From contig NC_015385.1 of assembly GCF_000195275.1 (NCBI RefSeq), positions 682,001-746,000 on the forward strand: a stretch of 64,000 nucleotides of DNA. The letters are read 5' to 3'. Position numbers and translations under genes: made by a program. The stretch's first letter is position 1. Each line of letters opens with the position of its first letter. This DNA comes from Treponema succinifaciens DSM 2489 (GTDB lineage: Bacteria > Spirochaetota > Spirochaetia > Treponematales > Treponemataceae). The notes under the pieces are model-generated. The model made no database searches. It was not told the origin of the DNA and saw only the letters and a list, made by a program, of their open reading frames with translations. Of this stretch, positions 1 through 9,123 are shown piece after piece.

Positions 1-32
1 CTGATATAGCAAAATTTCTACTTGAGGTAAAA

Positions 33-2102
33 ATGAACGATAAAAAAGATGATGACAAGAAGCAGACTGAAAATGATCCGTATGATTTTTTCAAGCTTTC
101 TGCAGACAATGAAAAGGGAGACAATAAGCCTTCTGGAAATGGTCCGCAGAAAGGTCCGCCTTTTTGGACAATCCTTTTGGTTCTTGCCGGTGTTCTTATA
201 GCCGTGAACATGATGTTTTCTTCCAAGCCAACTGATTTGATTGATTTTTCGGAATTCAGGAATCTTATAGATCAGGGGCAGATTGTCCGTGTTGAGCTTG
301 GTGAGAATTATTTTACTGGCTATACTTCGCATTCTGCAGGTACTTCTCAGCCTTCACGATTTGGCTTTATGGGAATGTCTCTTGGAACTGAAAGCGGCGG
401 GGTCTACAGAACTTCTGGCGTTCTCATGGAAGGTTTTATTGAATTTCTTGATGAAAAAGGCGTGGACTACAAATTTGTAACTCGTCAGAACAATTATCTT
501 ATTCAGCTTTTGCTTAATCTTGTGATTCCATTTGGCTTTATTTTCTTAATGTATTTCTTTATTTTCAGAAAAATGGGCGGCGGAATGGGCGGAATGGGTT
601 CTATTCTTGGCGGCGGCGGAAGATCAAAGGCTGTTGATGAAGGAAAGGTTAAGACTCGTTTTCAGGATGTGGCAGGTGTTGATGAAGCAAAAGAAGAATT
701 GATGGAGCTTGTTGACTTTTTGAAGCAGCCTAAGAAATATACTGATATAGGCGGAAAAATTCCAAAAGGCGCGTTGCTTGTGGGACCTCCGGGAACAGGA
801 AAAACTTTGCTTGCGCGTGCTGTTGCAGGTGAAGCCGGTGTTCCGTTTTTTAGGATTTCCGGTTCTGATTTTGTTGAAATGTTTGTTGGTGTTGGCGCAA
901 GCCGTGTTCGCGATTTGTTCCGTTCTGCCCGTGAAAAAGCTCCATGCATTATCTTTATTGATGAGCTTGATGCTATAGGCAAGAGCCGTGTAAATAATCT
1001 TGGCGGAAACGATGAGCGCGAGCAGACACTGAATCAGCTTTTGGTTGAAATGGACGGATTTGACAATGAAAAGGGACTTATAATTCTTGCTGCCACAAAC
1101 CGCCCTGACATTTTGGATCCTGCACTTTTGCGTCCTGGACGTTTTGACCGTCAGATTGTAGTTGACAAGCCGGATGTAAAAGGCCGTGAAGAAATTCTTA
1201 GGCTTCATGCAAAGAATGTGAAAATAGATCCAAGCGTTGATTTTTCCGCAGTTGCCCATGCTACAAGCGGATTTGCCGGCGCAGACTTGGCAAATATTGT
1301 AAATGAAGCGGCTCTTCTTGCTGTTCGTGCTGGAAGAAAAGTTGTTCTTATGGATGATTTTGACGAAGCAATAGAAAAAACTTTGGTCGGTCTAAAAAAG
1401 AAATCCCGCGTTGTAAAGGAAAATGAGCGCAAGATTGTGGCTTACCATGAAACTGGTCATGCACTTGTTGCGGCGTTTACTCCTGGAAGCGATCCAGTTC
1501 ATAAGATTACAATTATTCCGCGTGGAATGGGCGCTTTGGGATATACTTTGCAACGTTCGGAAGATGACCAGTTTCTATATAGCAAAAAAGAGCTTATGGG
1601 ACAGGTAGATGTTCTTTTGGGCGGACGTGCGGCTGAGCAGATAATTTTTGGTGAAATAAGCACAGGAGCTTCAAATGATATTAGCCGTGCAACCGATATT
1701 ATCAAGCGCATGATTACAGATTACGGAATGAGCGAAAAATTCAAGAATGTTACTCTTGGAAAAAGTGGAAGAGGTTATGGAACTCAGGAGCCTGAGCTTG
1801 TCCGCGAATTTTCAGAAGATACTCAGAAATATGTGGATGACGAAATTGCCCGTGTTATGGAAGAACGTTATCAGTTTGTCCTGAAAACTTTGAAAAAACA
1901 CGGAAATCTTCTTGAATACATTGCGCAGCGTCTTCTTGAAAAAGAAACAATGGATGGCAAGGAATTCCAGGAAATCGTAAAGGCTGAAGATCATTGCAAT
2001 GAGCTTGAATCAACTGCTGTAAAAAATTCTTCTGAAGAAAAGGAAAAGCCTAAACGAGCAAGAAAACCTCGTGCTAAAAAAGACGTAACAGAAGAAAAAT
2101 AA
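33..2102 (+). CDS. ftsH: ATP-dependent zinc metalloprotease FtsH
   Basis: Membrane-anchored AAA+ protease that unfolds and degrades membrane and short-lived cytosolic proteins. The 689-residue protein has two hydrophobic segments (about residues 44-62 and 155-178) around a periplasmic domain, a Gly/Met-rich linker, Walker A GPPGTGKT at 251-258, Walker [12 protein letters not shown], the arginine-rich second region of homology (RPGRFDRQ) and the zinc site HETGH at 472-476. Length and order match the family. The acidic N-terminus (about 40 residues) and the Lys/Arg-rich tail ([11 protein letters not shown]) are lineage-type extensions. Start ATG follows the purine stretch TTGAGG. A rho-independent terminator follows. 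Confidence 0.97.
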   Translation: MNDKKDDDKKQTENDPYDFFKLSADNEKGDNKPSGNGPQKGPPFWTILLVLAGVLIAVNMMFSSKPTDLIDFSEFRNLIDQGQIVRVELGENYFTGYTSHSAGTSQPSRFGFMGMSLGTESGGVYRTSGVLMEGFIEFLDEKGVDYKFVTRQNNYLIQLLLNLVIPFGFIFLMYFFIFRKMGGGMGGMGSILGGGGRSKAVDEGKVKTRFQDVAGVDEAKEELMELVDFLKQPKKYTDIGGKIPKGALLVGPPGTGKTLLARAVAGEAGVPFFRISGSDFVEMFVGVGASRVRDLFRSAREKAPCIIFIDELDAIGKSRVNNLGGNDEREQTLNQLLVEMDGFDNEKGLIILAATNRPDILDPALLRPGRFDRQIVVDKPDVKGREEILRLHAKNVKIDPSVDFSAVAHATSGFAGADLANIVNEAALLAVRAGRKVVLMDDFDEAIEKTLVGLKKKSRVVKENERKIVAYHETGHALVAAFTPGSDPVHKITIIPRGMGALGYTLQRSEDDQFLYSKKELMGQVDVLLGGRAAEQIIFGEISTGASNDISRATDIIKRMITDYGMSEKFKNVTLGKSGRGYGTQEPELVREFSEDTQKYVDDEIARVMEERYQFVLKTLKKHGNLLEYIAQRLLEKETMDGKEFQEIVKAEDHCNELESTAVKNSSEEKEKPKRARKPRAKKDVTEEK

Positions 2103-2110
2103 TTTCATTA

Positions 2111-2140
2111 AGCTCTGGTTATTTGCCAGGGCTTTTTTTT
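2111..2140 (+). terminator. Rho-independent terminator after ftsH
   Basis: Eight-pair stem 2111-2118 / 2126-2133 (AGCTCTGG with CCAGGGCT, one wobble) followed by a T-run, eight bases after the ftsH stop codon. Confidence 0.85.
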
Positions 2141-2235
2141 CGGAAAGTTAAATAGCCCAAATGTCGAGTTTTTAAAAGAACAGTAATTTAAGTATCATTA
2201 CCGTGCTACGGGAATCTGTTGGAAATTTTCGATAG

Positions 2236-2258
2236 ATTATCGGGTCAAGCCCGATAAT
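2236..2258. repeat. TCAAG-loop hairpin, intergenic
   Basis: Perfect 9-bp inverted repeat (ATTATCGGG / CCCGATAAT) around the loop TCAAG, followed by ATGACA. It is the chromosomal member of a hairpin family with the same loop that recurs in the integron region, both inside attC sites and alone. The rest of 2141-2310 shows no gene. Confidence 0.8.
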
Positions 2259-2310
2259 GACATAAAATTATAAAACTCGAAATTAAGGGTAAATAAAAAG
2301 TTGGCTTTCC

Positions 2311-2976
2311 TTAATTTTCTCCGAGCGTGAATCCGTAGTAATTATGTCCGGGAAACACTTTTGTGTCGTCTGGAAGTTCTGTGTAAATTCTATTCAGGCT
2401 GTGCTTCATATCCGCATCGCTTCCGCTGAAAAGATCCGTGCGCCCCCAAGAACGGTGAAAAACTGTGTCGCCGCTTATTAGAAGTTTTTCATTTTGATTA
2501 TATAGGCAGCAAGACCCTTTTGTGTGTCCGGGTGTGTGAAGAATTTTCCAGTTTTCAAGAAGCGGAATATTCTGTATATATGAAGAAAGATTTGTGTTGT
2601 CAGAAATTAAAAAATCTGCTTCTGGAAGATTTGAAACAAAGGGCAAAAACTCAAGGAAATTCATTGGCTCAAGTGAAATTCTTTGCAAAATTTCACTTCC
2701 GTTTCCTATAAAATGCGCGTCGTTCGAATTAATAAGAATTTTTACATCAGGAAATTTTTGCTTTATTGCATTCAGTCCTGCCACATGGTCAAAATGTCCG
2801 TGGGTTAAAAATATAACTTTCGGAACAAGATTATTTTCTTTCAAATAGGAAAAAAACTTGTCCTCGTCATTTGAGAATTTGCAGCAGGCTGGATCTACAA
2901 TCAATGCGTCAGAACCTTTCAATCTTACAATGTAAGTATTAACGCTAAAAGGTCCTGTTTGTATGGCATGAATCAA
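2311..2976 (-). CDS. MBL-fold metallo-hydrolase (glyoxalase II-like)
   Basis: A 221-residue metallo-beta-lactamase-fold hydrolase. The zinc-binding motif THGHFDH (about residues 58-64), a second His in HTPGHTKGS, SGDTVF and the C-terminal PGH define the glyoxalase II-like subgroup that hydrolyses thioesters such as S-lactoylglutathione or related thiol adducts; the substrate here is not determined. The start is a TTG whose bases overlap the stop of the upstream RNA-binding-protein gene (TTGA), so the two are probably translationally coupled. Confidence 0.9.
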   Translation of the reverse strand: MIHAIQTGPFSVNTYIVRLKGSDALIVDPACCKFSNDEDKFFSYLKENNLVPKVIFLTHGHFDHVAGLNAIKQKFPDVKILINSNDAHFIGNGSEILQRISLEPMNFLEFLPFVSNLPEADFLISDNTNLSSYIQNIPLLENWKILHTPGHTKGSCCLYNQNEKLLISGDTVFHRSWGRTDLFSGSDADMKHSLNRIYTELPDDTKVFPGHNYYGFTLGEN

Positions 2977-3833
2977 TATGCTTCACCGTTTCCAAAGTGA
3001 GATTTTACCTGACCGTCATCAGTTGTTTCTGAATATGGCTTATCTTCAGCTGGTGCATTGTCCATTGAAGCCGCGAATGCGCTCTGTTCTGCCGCAATTT
3101 TTGCTTCTTCTGTGTTTGCCGATGTGTCTGCGTGCGCGTCATTTACAACATTTGCAGGTATTGTATCTTCTGAAACGACAGACTCTGTTGAAGCTGATTC
3201 TGTGTTTTCAGGAACTTCATTTTCATCCTTTTTGCGTGAATAGCTTACGCTCAATTTTCTTCCGCGGTATTCATATTCGTTTAATGCTTTTATTGTCTTG
3301 TCGCAGTCTTCCGCAAAGAGAGTTATAAAAGAATAGTTTGAAAGAACTCTGATTTCTCCAATGCGTGAACGTTCAAGACCTGCAACACTTACGAGAAGCC
3401 CGACTAAATCTCTTGGAAAAACTCCGCGGCTTCTTCCAACGCTTATAAAAATTGTGTCTGCAACAGAAGGATCGATTGTTACACGTGGTGATTTTTCTGT
3501 GCGTTCTTTGCGTTCTTCTGAATTTCTTTCTGACTGGCGGCTTTCATTTCTTGAAAAACGTTCATTTCTGTCTGAACGTCCGAATTTTTCTGTTTTTTCT
3601 GTGCGGCTGAAGCGGTTACTTTTGAATCCTGAATTTGCATTTTTGATGAGCAATGCTGCTACATAGCTTCTGCGCGAAAACGGAACATTTTTTTTGAAAA
3701 GCTTTTTAATCTGCTTTAATGTTTCAATTTCTGCATTGCTTGCTTTTTCTACGCGGTTTACTGCATCTTTCAAAAACGATGCGATGTTTTCTTCATTCAA
3801 TTTAAAACCTTCACGGTTATTGTTGTATGCCAT
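2973..3833 (-). CDS. DbpA-type RNA-binding domain protein
   Basis: A 286-residue protein whose central part (about 150-225: VTIDPSVADTIFISVGRSRGV, then GRKLSVSYSR) resembles the C-terminal RNA-binding domain of DbpA/CsdA DEAD-box helicases, but no helicase core precedes it. It starts with a short helical N-domain, then an Arg/Ser/Glu-rich charged linker (about 85-130) and ends with an Ala/Glu/Ser-rich acidic tail, suggesting an RNA chaperone or helicase partner. The ATG at 3833 has an AGGAG ribosome site; an in-frame start 17 codons upstream lacks one. Confidence 0.75.
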   Translation of the reverse strand: MAYNNNREGFKLNEENIASFLKDAVNRVEKASNAEIETLKQIKKLFKKNVPFSRRSYVAALLIKNANSGFKSNRFSRTEKTEKFGRSDRNERFSRNESRQSERNSEERKERTEKSPRVTIDPSVADTIFISVGRSRGVFPRDLVGLLVSVAGLERSRIGEIRVLSNYSFITLFAEDCDKTIKALNEYEYRGRKLSVSYSRKKDENEVPENTESASTESVVSEDTIPANVVNDAHADTSANTEEAKIAAEQSAFAASMDNAPAEDKPYSETTDDGQVKSHFGNGEAY

Positions 3834-3903
3834 AATTAAACTCCTGTAACTAACTAAGGCTCTTTTCTGAATCTGCCGCTGCATGGCTTTTCAGAATAAA
3901 AAA

Positions 3904-4833
3904 TTAATCTTTTAATAAATCTACAATATAGCCGGATCCTAGCTTTTCAAAAGAAAACTGGCTTAATAAATGTTCCATGGATTCCGGAATAATTGTATTT
4001 GAAAATAAAACCCACTGAATTCCGCTGTTTTTTGCTTTTTCCAGACATTTTTGGAAAAGTTCCTTTCCTATGCCTAAGCCACGGTAATTCTGAAAGACAA
4101 AAAAATCAGTAACTACAACTGTTTTTTTTGCCGAGGACGGACATGATGAAAATAAAATGCAGCCTAAAAATTCTTTTAAATGAGAATAGCAAACAAAACC
4201 ATACTTATTCTCACTTTTAGAAAAAGCTGACTGGTAACGCCACATTGCAGCAATGGAAATCCCAATCTCGCCTTCAAAGCTGTCTTTATATTCTTCTGCC
4301 ATTATTTCAACTGCACGATCAACGCATTCCTTGTCCCTGCCAGAATCGTATTCCTTGAACTCAAAATCATTCCGAACGAGGTCTTCCATTTCATCTATGG
4401 AATCTTCTTCAAGAAGCTCAAGTCCCCAAGTCTCGCGCAAGTCATTGTACCATTCGTTGATTTTAGAAAGCATCCTCTTTGTTTTGAATGCAAACCATCT
4501 TTTTTCAACATCTGGATACGCTTTTAGAATATTCTTAAAATTTCTGAACACCCCCCTTCTGCTTTGCAAGCATCTTTTTAATTCATTCCTCGCTAAAGGT
4601 GAACGGCAAGTTTCTGAAAAGGCTTCCATAAGATTAAAACCGTCATCGCTTGTCCAGTTTGGCAAGGAATAAACTTTGTTTTCATCTATTTTTAAGTCTT
4701 CTGCCGGATTGTCAAAATTTTTTATGAAGCTTACAACCTTATTTTCCGCGGCATTGAATGCGCTTTGGGAATTTTGGTCTTCCATGGCAAACATAATGTC
4801 ATTTTTAATGGAATCTGTAAGCTCGAATGTCAT
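3904..4833 (-). CDS. UPF0158-like domain fused to GNAT acetyltransferase
   Basis: A 309-residue two-domain protein. Residues about 50-140 match the UPF0158 pattern as I know it (WTSDDGFNLMEAF, RRGVFRNFKN, WFAFKTKRM, WYNDLRETWGLE). The C-terminal part is an N-acetyltransferase fold with the acetyl-CoA loop QNYRGLGIGKEL at about 252-263. It starts 10 bases after the clpP stop, so the two are probably co-transcribed. The acyl acceptor is unknown. Calling the fusion is sequence-based; the joint function is inference. Confidence 0.75.
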   Translation of the reverse strand: MTFELTDSIKNDIMFAMEDQNSQSAFNAAENKVVSFIKNFDNPAEDLKIDENKVYSLPNWTSDDGFNLMEAFSETCRSPLARNELKRCLQSRRGVFRNFKNILKAYPDVEKRWFAFKTKRMLSKINEWYNDLRETWGLELLEEDSIDEMEDLVRNDFEFKEYDSGRDKECVDRAVEIMAEEYKDSFEGEIGISIAAMWRYQSAFSKSENKYGFVCYSHLKEFLGCILFSSCPSSAKKTVVVTDFFVFQNYRGLGIGKELFQKCLEKAKNSGIQWVLFSNTIIPESMEHLLSQFSFEKLGSGYIVDLLKD

Positions 4834-4843
4834 TTTGAAAAAG

Positions 4844-5455
4844 TCAGGCTAAGTCTTTGCGGTTTGTAATTACTTTGCAGATAAGTCCGTATTGAACCGC
4901 CTCTTCTGAATTAAGCCAGTAGTCGCGGTCAGTGTCCTTTGACACCTTTTCTAATGAAGTTCCTGTCTGCTCAGAAATTATCTCGTTTATCTTTGTGCGT
5001 GTCTTTGCGAGTTCTGCGGCATGAATTTCGATGTCTGTCGCAACACCTTTCATTCCGCTTGAAGGCTGATGAATCAGGTAGCTTGAATGCGGAAGTCCAA
5101 GCCTGCGTTCTTTTGGAACAGAAAGAAGGATCAACGCCGCTGCGCTTGCAATAAGACCAGTTCCGATTATATAAACAGGCGCATTTATAAAACGGATTGT
5201 GTCAAAAATTGCAAATCCTGCATAAACATCTCCGCCAGGACTGTCAATATAAATGTAAATTGGCTTGTCGTTGTCTGCTTCAAGAATTAAAAGCTGTCTT
5301 ATAATTTTTTCTGCAAGCTCTTCACAGATTTCACCGCTTAAAAGGATTTGTCTTGTTTTTAAAAATTTCTCTGCAAGAGGATCTGGGGCTGAGTTTTCAG
5401 CTTTTTTTTCTTCTTTTTCATCTTCTAAAACGATACCATCGATTTTTTTGATCAT
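4844..5455 (-). CDS. clpP: ATP-dependent Clp protease proteolytic subunit
   Basis: Serine peptidase that forms the degradation chamber used with Clp ATPases. Of 203 residues, the catalytic triad reads Ser104 (LIASAAA), His129 (SYLIHQP) and Asp178 (DTDRDYW). The oxyanion loop SPGGDVYAG is present. The nucleophile elbow differs from the usual GMAAS and the N-terminus carries an acidic, Lys-rich stretch (EDEKEEKK), as in secondary ClpP paralogues; a second clpP elsewhere is therefore likely. The ATG at 5455 has a TTTTGGAG ribosome site; the longer in-frame start 13 codons upstream has none. Confidence 0.9.
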   Translation of the reverse strand: MIKKIDGIVLEDEKEEKKAENSAPDPLAEKFLKTRQILLSGEICEELAEKIIRQLLILEADNDKPIYIYIDSPGGDVYAGFAIFDTIRFINAPVYIIGTGLIASAAALILLSVPKERRLGLPHSSYLIHQPSSGMKGVATDIEIHAAELAKTRTKINEIISEQTGTSLEKVSKDTDRDYWLNSEEAVQYGLICKVITNRKDLA

Positions 5456-5529
5456 TTTTACTCCAAAACAGACTGCAATATAAGAAACAGCCATGCTAGA
5501 AATATACTATAAATCTGCTATATTTTCAA

Positions 5530-5764
5530 TAATCTTTGCCAGGGCAAACGCATTATAAATGTATTCATCATAAAACTGGTTCCCAGGCACGGTTTCGTGC
5601 TTCAAAATCGCGCAATAATGCGCTACACGCTGATTGTTGCAAAGTAACTATAGAATTGCCCGCTCATGCGGTCGCAACAATCAGAGTGTTTTTGCCTCAC
5701 GAACCGTTCCTTCGCGCAATCTTTACTTAAATTATTTATAATGCGTTTGCCCTGTAATCTTTGC
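5530..5764. mobile_element. MITE with 10-bp target-site duplication
   Basis: A 215-bp non-coding element. Perfect 21-bp terminal inverted repeats lie at 5540-5560 and 5734-5754 (outer end CAGGGCAAACG). They are flanked by identical 10-bp direct repeats TAATCTTTGC at 5530-5539 and 5755-5764. The interior has a secondary inverted repeat (CTGATTGTTGC near 5630, GCAACAATCAG near 5672) and no transposase. The right repeat supplies the last seven codons and stop of mazG. It must have been moved by a transposase elsewhere in the genome. Confidence 0.88.
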
Positions 5765-6568
5765 TGATTTCCAAAATTCCATCATTTTATTGTCATTTTC
5801 GGCTTTCATTTCAAGATTTTCCTGGTTCATACTTTTTTCAACAAACTTGAATCTTGCGCTGAACTTGTTTATGGCTCTTTCAAGCGCAACAGACGGATCT
5901 ACATTAAGTTTGCGGCTTAAATTTACACATGACAAAAGCAAATCTCCAACTTCTTCTTCTGTGTTTTCTGGCAAAGATTCCTTTACTTCAGTTAATTCTT
6001 CCTTTATTTTATCGTAAGCTTGTTGTGTTGCACGCCAGTCAAAGCCTTCTTTTGCAGCTTTCTTTAAAATTTTAAATGCCTTTAAAAGCGGCGGAAATCC
6101 TTTTGGTACAGAATCAATTGCGCTTTCCTGTTTTCTGCCTTCCACATTGTCTTTTATTTTGTCCCACTGCGCTTTTACATCTGATGCGCTTTGAATTTTT
6201 GTTGAACGATTGGTTTCGCTTGCATTTTCAAAAATATGAGGATGCCTTCGGATAAGTTTTTCGCAAACTTCATTTAAAACTTGATCGATTGTAAATTCGT
6301 TTTCTTCTTCAAAGCATTTTGCAATGAAAATAAGATTGAAAAACACATCGCCAAGTTCTTCACGTACGTGGCTTGGGCTTTTTTCTGTTATCGCATCAAC
6401 GGTTTCAAAGGTTTCTTCTATTAACGTGCTTCTTAATGTCTGCGGCGTCTGAATTTTATCCCAAGGGCATTCTTTGCGCAGAATATTTGCAAGTTCAAAA
6501 AGCCTGTTGAATGAAGCCGCAGACAATGAAATGTTTTCTATTTTCTTTGTAAGTTCTGATTTTTCCAT
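5732..6568 (-). CDS. mazG: Nucleoside triphosphate pyrophosphohydrolase MazG
   Basis: House-cleaning enzyme that hydrolyses (d)NTPs to monophosphates and pyrophosphate. The 278-residue protein has the duplicated MazG arrangement: the N-terminal CPWDKIQTPQTL signature and metal motif EETFE...REELGDVFFN, and a second repeat with KEELTEV...EEEVGDLLLS. The C-terminal residues TGQTHYK and the stop are encoded by the inverted repeat of an inserted MITE. Removing the element and one target copy would give an ending SAKIIENIADL. The catalytic domains are intact. pth lies 13 bases upstream. Confidence 0.93.
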   Translation of the reverse strand: MEKSELTKKIENISLSAASFNRLFELANILRKECPWDKIQTPQTLRSTLIEETFETVDAITEKSPSHVREELGDVFFNLIFIAKCFEEENEFTIDQVLNEVCEKLIRRHPHIFENASETNRSTKIQSASDVKAQWDKIKDNVEGRKQESAIDSVPKGFPPLLKAFKILKKAAKEGFDWRATQQAYDKIKEELTEVKESLPENTEEEVGDLLLSCVNLSRKLNVDPSVALERAINKFSARFKFVEKSMNQENLEMKAENDNKMMEFWKSAKITGQTHYK

Positions 6569-6581
6569 AAAATAATTTTTT

Positions 6582-7244
6582 TTACTTTGTTTCTGGAATA
6601 ACTTTTTTCTTTCCCCATTCAGAAATTAGTTTTTCTGGTTGTGATGAAGTCAAAATTTTTGAAAAAAGAATATTTGCCTGTGAAAAAACTTGTGAAAGTA
6701 TTATTTTTTCATCTTCTGAAAATATGCCTAGCACAAAATCAGCGACGCTTCCATGGACAGGTTTTCCAACTCCGAATCTTAGCCTCCAAAAATCCGCAGT
6801 TCCAAGATGTTCCTTTATTGAGCGAAGTCCGTTGTGTCCTCCAAGTCCTCCAGACCATTTTAAACTGACTGTTCCAAGCGGAAGTTCAATTTCATCATGC
6901 AGAATAAGAATGTTTTCCGGTTTTATTTTAAAGAAACGGGCAGCTTCTCCAACAGCTTCTCCGCTTAAATTCATGTAAGTCAAAGGCTTCATAAAGTAAA
7001 TTTTGTCTGGAACATTTGAAGCTATGGGCAAAGTACCGTCTTGTCTTAGTTTTATAAGTGAAAAATCTTTTAGCCAATTTAAAAAGTCTTCATAGTCAAC
7101 ACAAGAAAACTCTGATTTATGTTTTGACTGCCAAGAAATTTTTGATGCAAACGGAAGCTGTTCTTCAAAAATCCATGGAACATTATGTCTTGTGCCTGAA
7201 TATTCCTTTCCATAGTTTCCTAAAAATGCAATTAGCTGAATCAT
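6582..7244 (-). CDS. pth: Peptidyl-tRNA hydrolase
   Basis: Releases peptides from peptidyl-tRNA that drops off the ribosome. The 220-residue protein starts MIQLIAFLGNYGKEYSGTRHN, placing Asn10 and catalytic His20 at the positions used in the E. coli enzyme; the second signature HDEIELPLG and GGLGGHNGL follow. There is an insertion of about 30 residues (about 45-75, Leu/Lys-rich) compared with the commonest bacterial form. It is upstream of mazG with a short gap, probably one operon. Confidence 0.94.
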   Translation of the reverse strand: MIQLIAFLGNYGKEYSGTRHNVPWIFEEQLPFASKISWQSKHKSEFSCVDYEDFLNWLKDFSLIKLRQDGTLPIASNVPDKIYFMKPLTYMNLSGEAVGEAARFFKIKPENILILHDEIELPLGTVSLKWSGGLGGHNGLRSIKEHLGTADFWRLRFGVGKPVHGSVADFVLGIFSEDEKIILSQVFSQANILFSKILTSSQPEKLISEWGKKKVIPETK

Positions 7245-7313
7245 GCGTGCATTATAGGCTATAAAACTTTTGAATTCAATAATCTGAAAGCTTTCTAAAG
7301 CGAAATGAGATTG

Positions 7314-8030
7314 CTAAAAAGCATTTACAGGTGAAAGACCTTCTTTTCTTACTGTGCCAGGGGAAATTCCAAATCTTGCGCGGTAGGAATTTATAAAATA
7401 CGCCGGGTTTGAAAATCCGCATTCTTTTGCAATATCCTGAATTTTCATTCCTGTAAGTGAAAGAAGTTTATGGCTTTCTTCTAATCTAAAAAGGTTAAGG
7501 TATGCAGAAATTCCAATTCCCATTTCCTTGTGAAAAATACGTGTAAGATAATCCGGGTCAACTCCAACTTGGTCTGCAAGCGTATTTCTGCTGATTTTTT
7601 TAGAAAGATTTTTGTTCATATAAAGAATTGCGTACTTTACAATAGAACCTGTCCTTGAAGGAAGAACTGGCTGTTTTTTTGACATAAGATTTTTCAGCCG
7701 CTCAACAAACTGGCTGGATTGCGAAACTGACTGGTTGCATATAATTACGTTTGAAAAATCAGAGATTGAATTTAGATTGTTAAGTTCTTTAAAGTTTTCT
7801 GCTGTAATTAGAACTGGAACAAAGATTAGTTTTTCATTTTTCCGCACTTCAAGAATGTCCGCGTCTTGTATGCTGTCAAAAACAATCAAATCTGGAGCAA
7901 ATCTTGTGGCTAAAGTGGAAAGAAATGTAACAGATGAAATTACTTCCGTTTCATTTTCTTTTGCAAGAATCTTTAAAAGAGGTGTCTGGTTTCCTATAAA
8001 AATTATTTTCCGTGGTTTCCATTGAATCAT
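7314..8030 (-). CDS. AraC-family regulator with pseudo-receiver domain
   Basis: A 238-residue protein. Residues 1-110 resemble a response-regulator receiver fold (beta-strand IIFIGNQ, DLIVFDS with a possible acceptor Asp, FVPVLITAE), but the acidic pair expected near the N-terminus is missing, so phosphorylation is doubtful. Residues about 130-230 are an AraC/XylS helix-turn-helix pair (LADQVGVDPDYLTRIFHKE ... IAKECGFSNPAYF). Its ATG overlaps the stop of the upstream HD gene (ATGA), so the pair is coupled. Target genes cannot be read from the sequence. Confidence 0.82.
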   Translation of the reverse strand: MIQWKPRKIIFIGNQTPLLKILAKENETEVISSVTFLSTLATRFAPDLIVFDSIQDADILEVRKNEKLIFVPVLITAENFKELNNLNSISDFSNVIICNQSVSQSSQFVERLKNLMSKKQPVLPSRTGSIVKYAILYMNKNLSKKISRNTLADQVGVDPDYLTRIFHKEMGIGISAYLNLFRLEESHKLLSLTGMKIQDIAKECGFSNPAYFINSYRARFGISPGTVRKEGLSPVNAF

Positions 8031-9067
8031 AGAAACTCCGCGCAGCCAAATTTTGTATCATTGAACTGCAAAAACTGCTCTATAATTTCTTTTGCTTCTT
8101 TATTTACTTCTGAAATTCTTTTTGCGCCGTTTTTTATCTTGATGAGCGGATTTATATAGCGTCTTTTTACTTGCAAATCGACACAGAAAAAGCCTTTTAT
8201 TTCACTTTCTGAACGTAAAATCTTTTTCATTCCACGGAATGTCCTGAAATACTTTGAAAATTCCCAGGAAGGATTTTCTTCTGCGGATTTTGTAAATATT
8301 TCTATAAGTTCTTTTTCAGAAAATGTAAAAAGCTCACTTGGTTTTATAATTTTATTTTCTTCTGCAAGTTTCAGTATATCAGCCATAAGCTGCATTGCAA
8401 TTTTGTCTTCATTCTGCTGAAGAATCGTGCTTGTCTGAATGAATTTTTTTGTGTAAATTAGGCATTCATTCTCTTCTGAAAACCCCAACTCTGGAAGTCC
8501 TTTTTCATTTTCCAAGACATTTATGTGATTGTAGCTGTTTTCTATTTCTGTTAAAGTCCAAATAGAATCCAATGCCGCTCCGCTCGGATACATATATTCC
8601 AAACGGTCTGCGCTTAGGCCCGGAATTTCGTTGTCGGCAACAGGATAGATATGGTAGTCGTTTACTTCTGCAACTTTTATTCCGTCTTGCTTTAAAAATT
8701 CAAGAAGTTCCAAGTCATTTTCTATTAACTGCGCATTTAAATTTTCTGTGCTGCTTTGTGTAAGCGCATCTCCGTTTTTAAAATCAGAAACGTGGCTGAA
8801 TGCAGGTGTTGAAACATCATGAAGGAGAGCTGCGATTGTCTGTTTTTTGTCCTTTGTGAAATTCCAGACAATTAAAGCAGTTCCTATTGAATGGTCGAGC
8901 CGTGAATAAAAAAAACTGTTATGAAAAAGAGGCGTCCAGTCGGTTCCGCATAAAAGTCCCACACCTTCAAGACGTTTTAAAATAGGCAATGAAATATATT
9001 TACTTAGAAAATCCGGTGTTTTTTTGCATAGAATTTTGTGGTATTTGGCTGCAAAATTTTCTTTCAT
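8027..9067 (-). CDS. HD-domain phosphohydrolase (dGTPase-like)
   Basis: A 346-residue HD-superfamily protein. The metal-binding residues are seen in FYSRLDHSIGT and ALLHDVSTPAFSHVSD (about residues 53-92), the pattern of deoxynucleotide triphosphohydrolase-like HD proteins. The rest is helical and lacks other recognisable domains. The start ATG at 9067 lies at the head of a two-gene operon with the AraC-type regulator. Substrate is not known; dGTPase activity is a family-level guess. Confidence 0.78.
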   Translation of the reverse strand: MKENFAAKYHKILCKKTPDFLSKYISLPILKRLEGVGLLCGTDWTPLFHNSFFYSRLDHSIGTALIVWNFTKDKKQTIAALLHDVSTPAFSHVSDFKNGDALTQSSTENLNAQLIENDLELLEFLKQDGIKVAEVNDYHIYPVADNEIPGLSADRLEYMYPSGAALDSIWTLTEIENSYNHINVLENEKGLPELGFSEENECLIYTKKFIQTSTILQQNEDKIAMQLMADILKLAEENKIIKPSELFTFSEKELIEIFTKSAEENPSWEFSKYFRTFRGMKKILRSESEIKGFFCVDLQVKRRYINPLIKIKNGAKRISEVNKEAKEIIEQFLQFNDTKFGCAEFL

Positions 9068-9123
9068 AAATATATTCCAAGTAGTTTCAGCAGCTTAAAC
9101 AAAATAAACTGCTGAATGTGCTT

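Noticed and set aside
5536-5730. Small open frame between clpP and mazG
   Set aside because: It lies wholly inside the MITE and begins in its terminal repeat; no ribosome site or protein-like composition.
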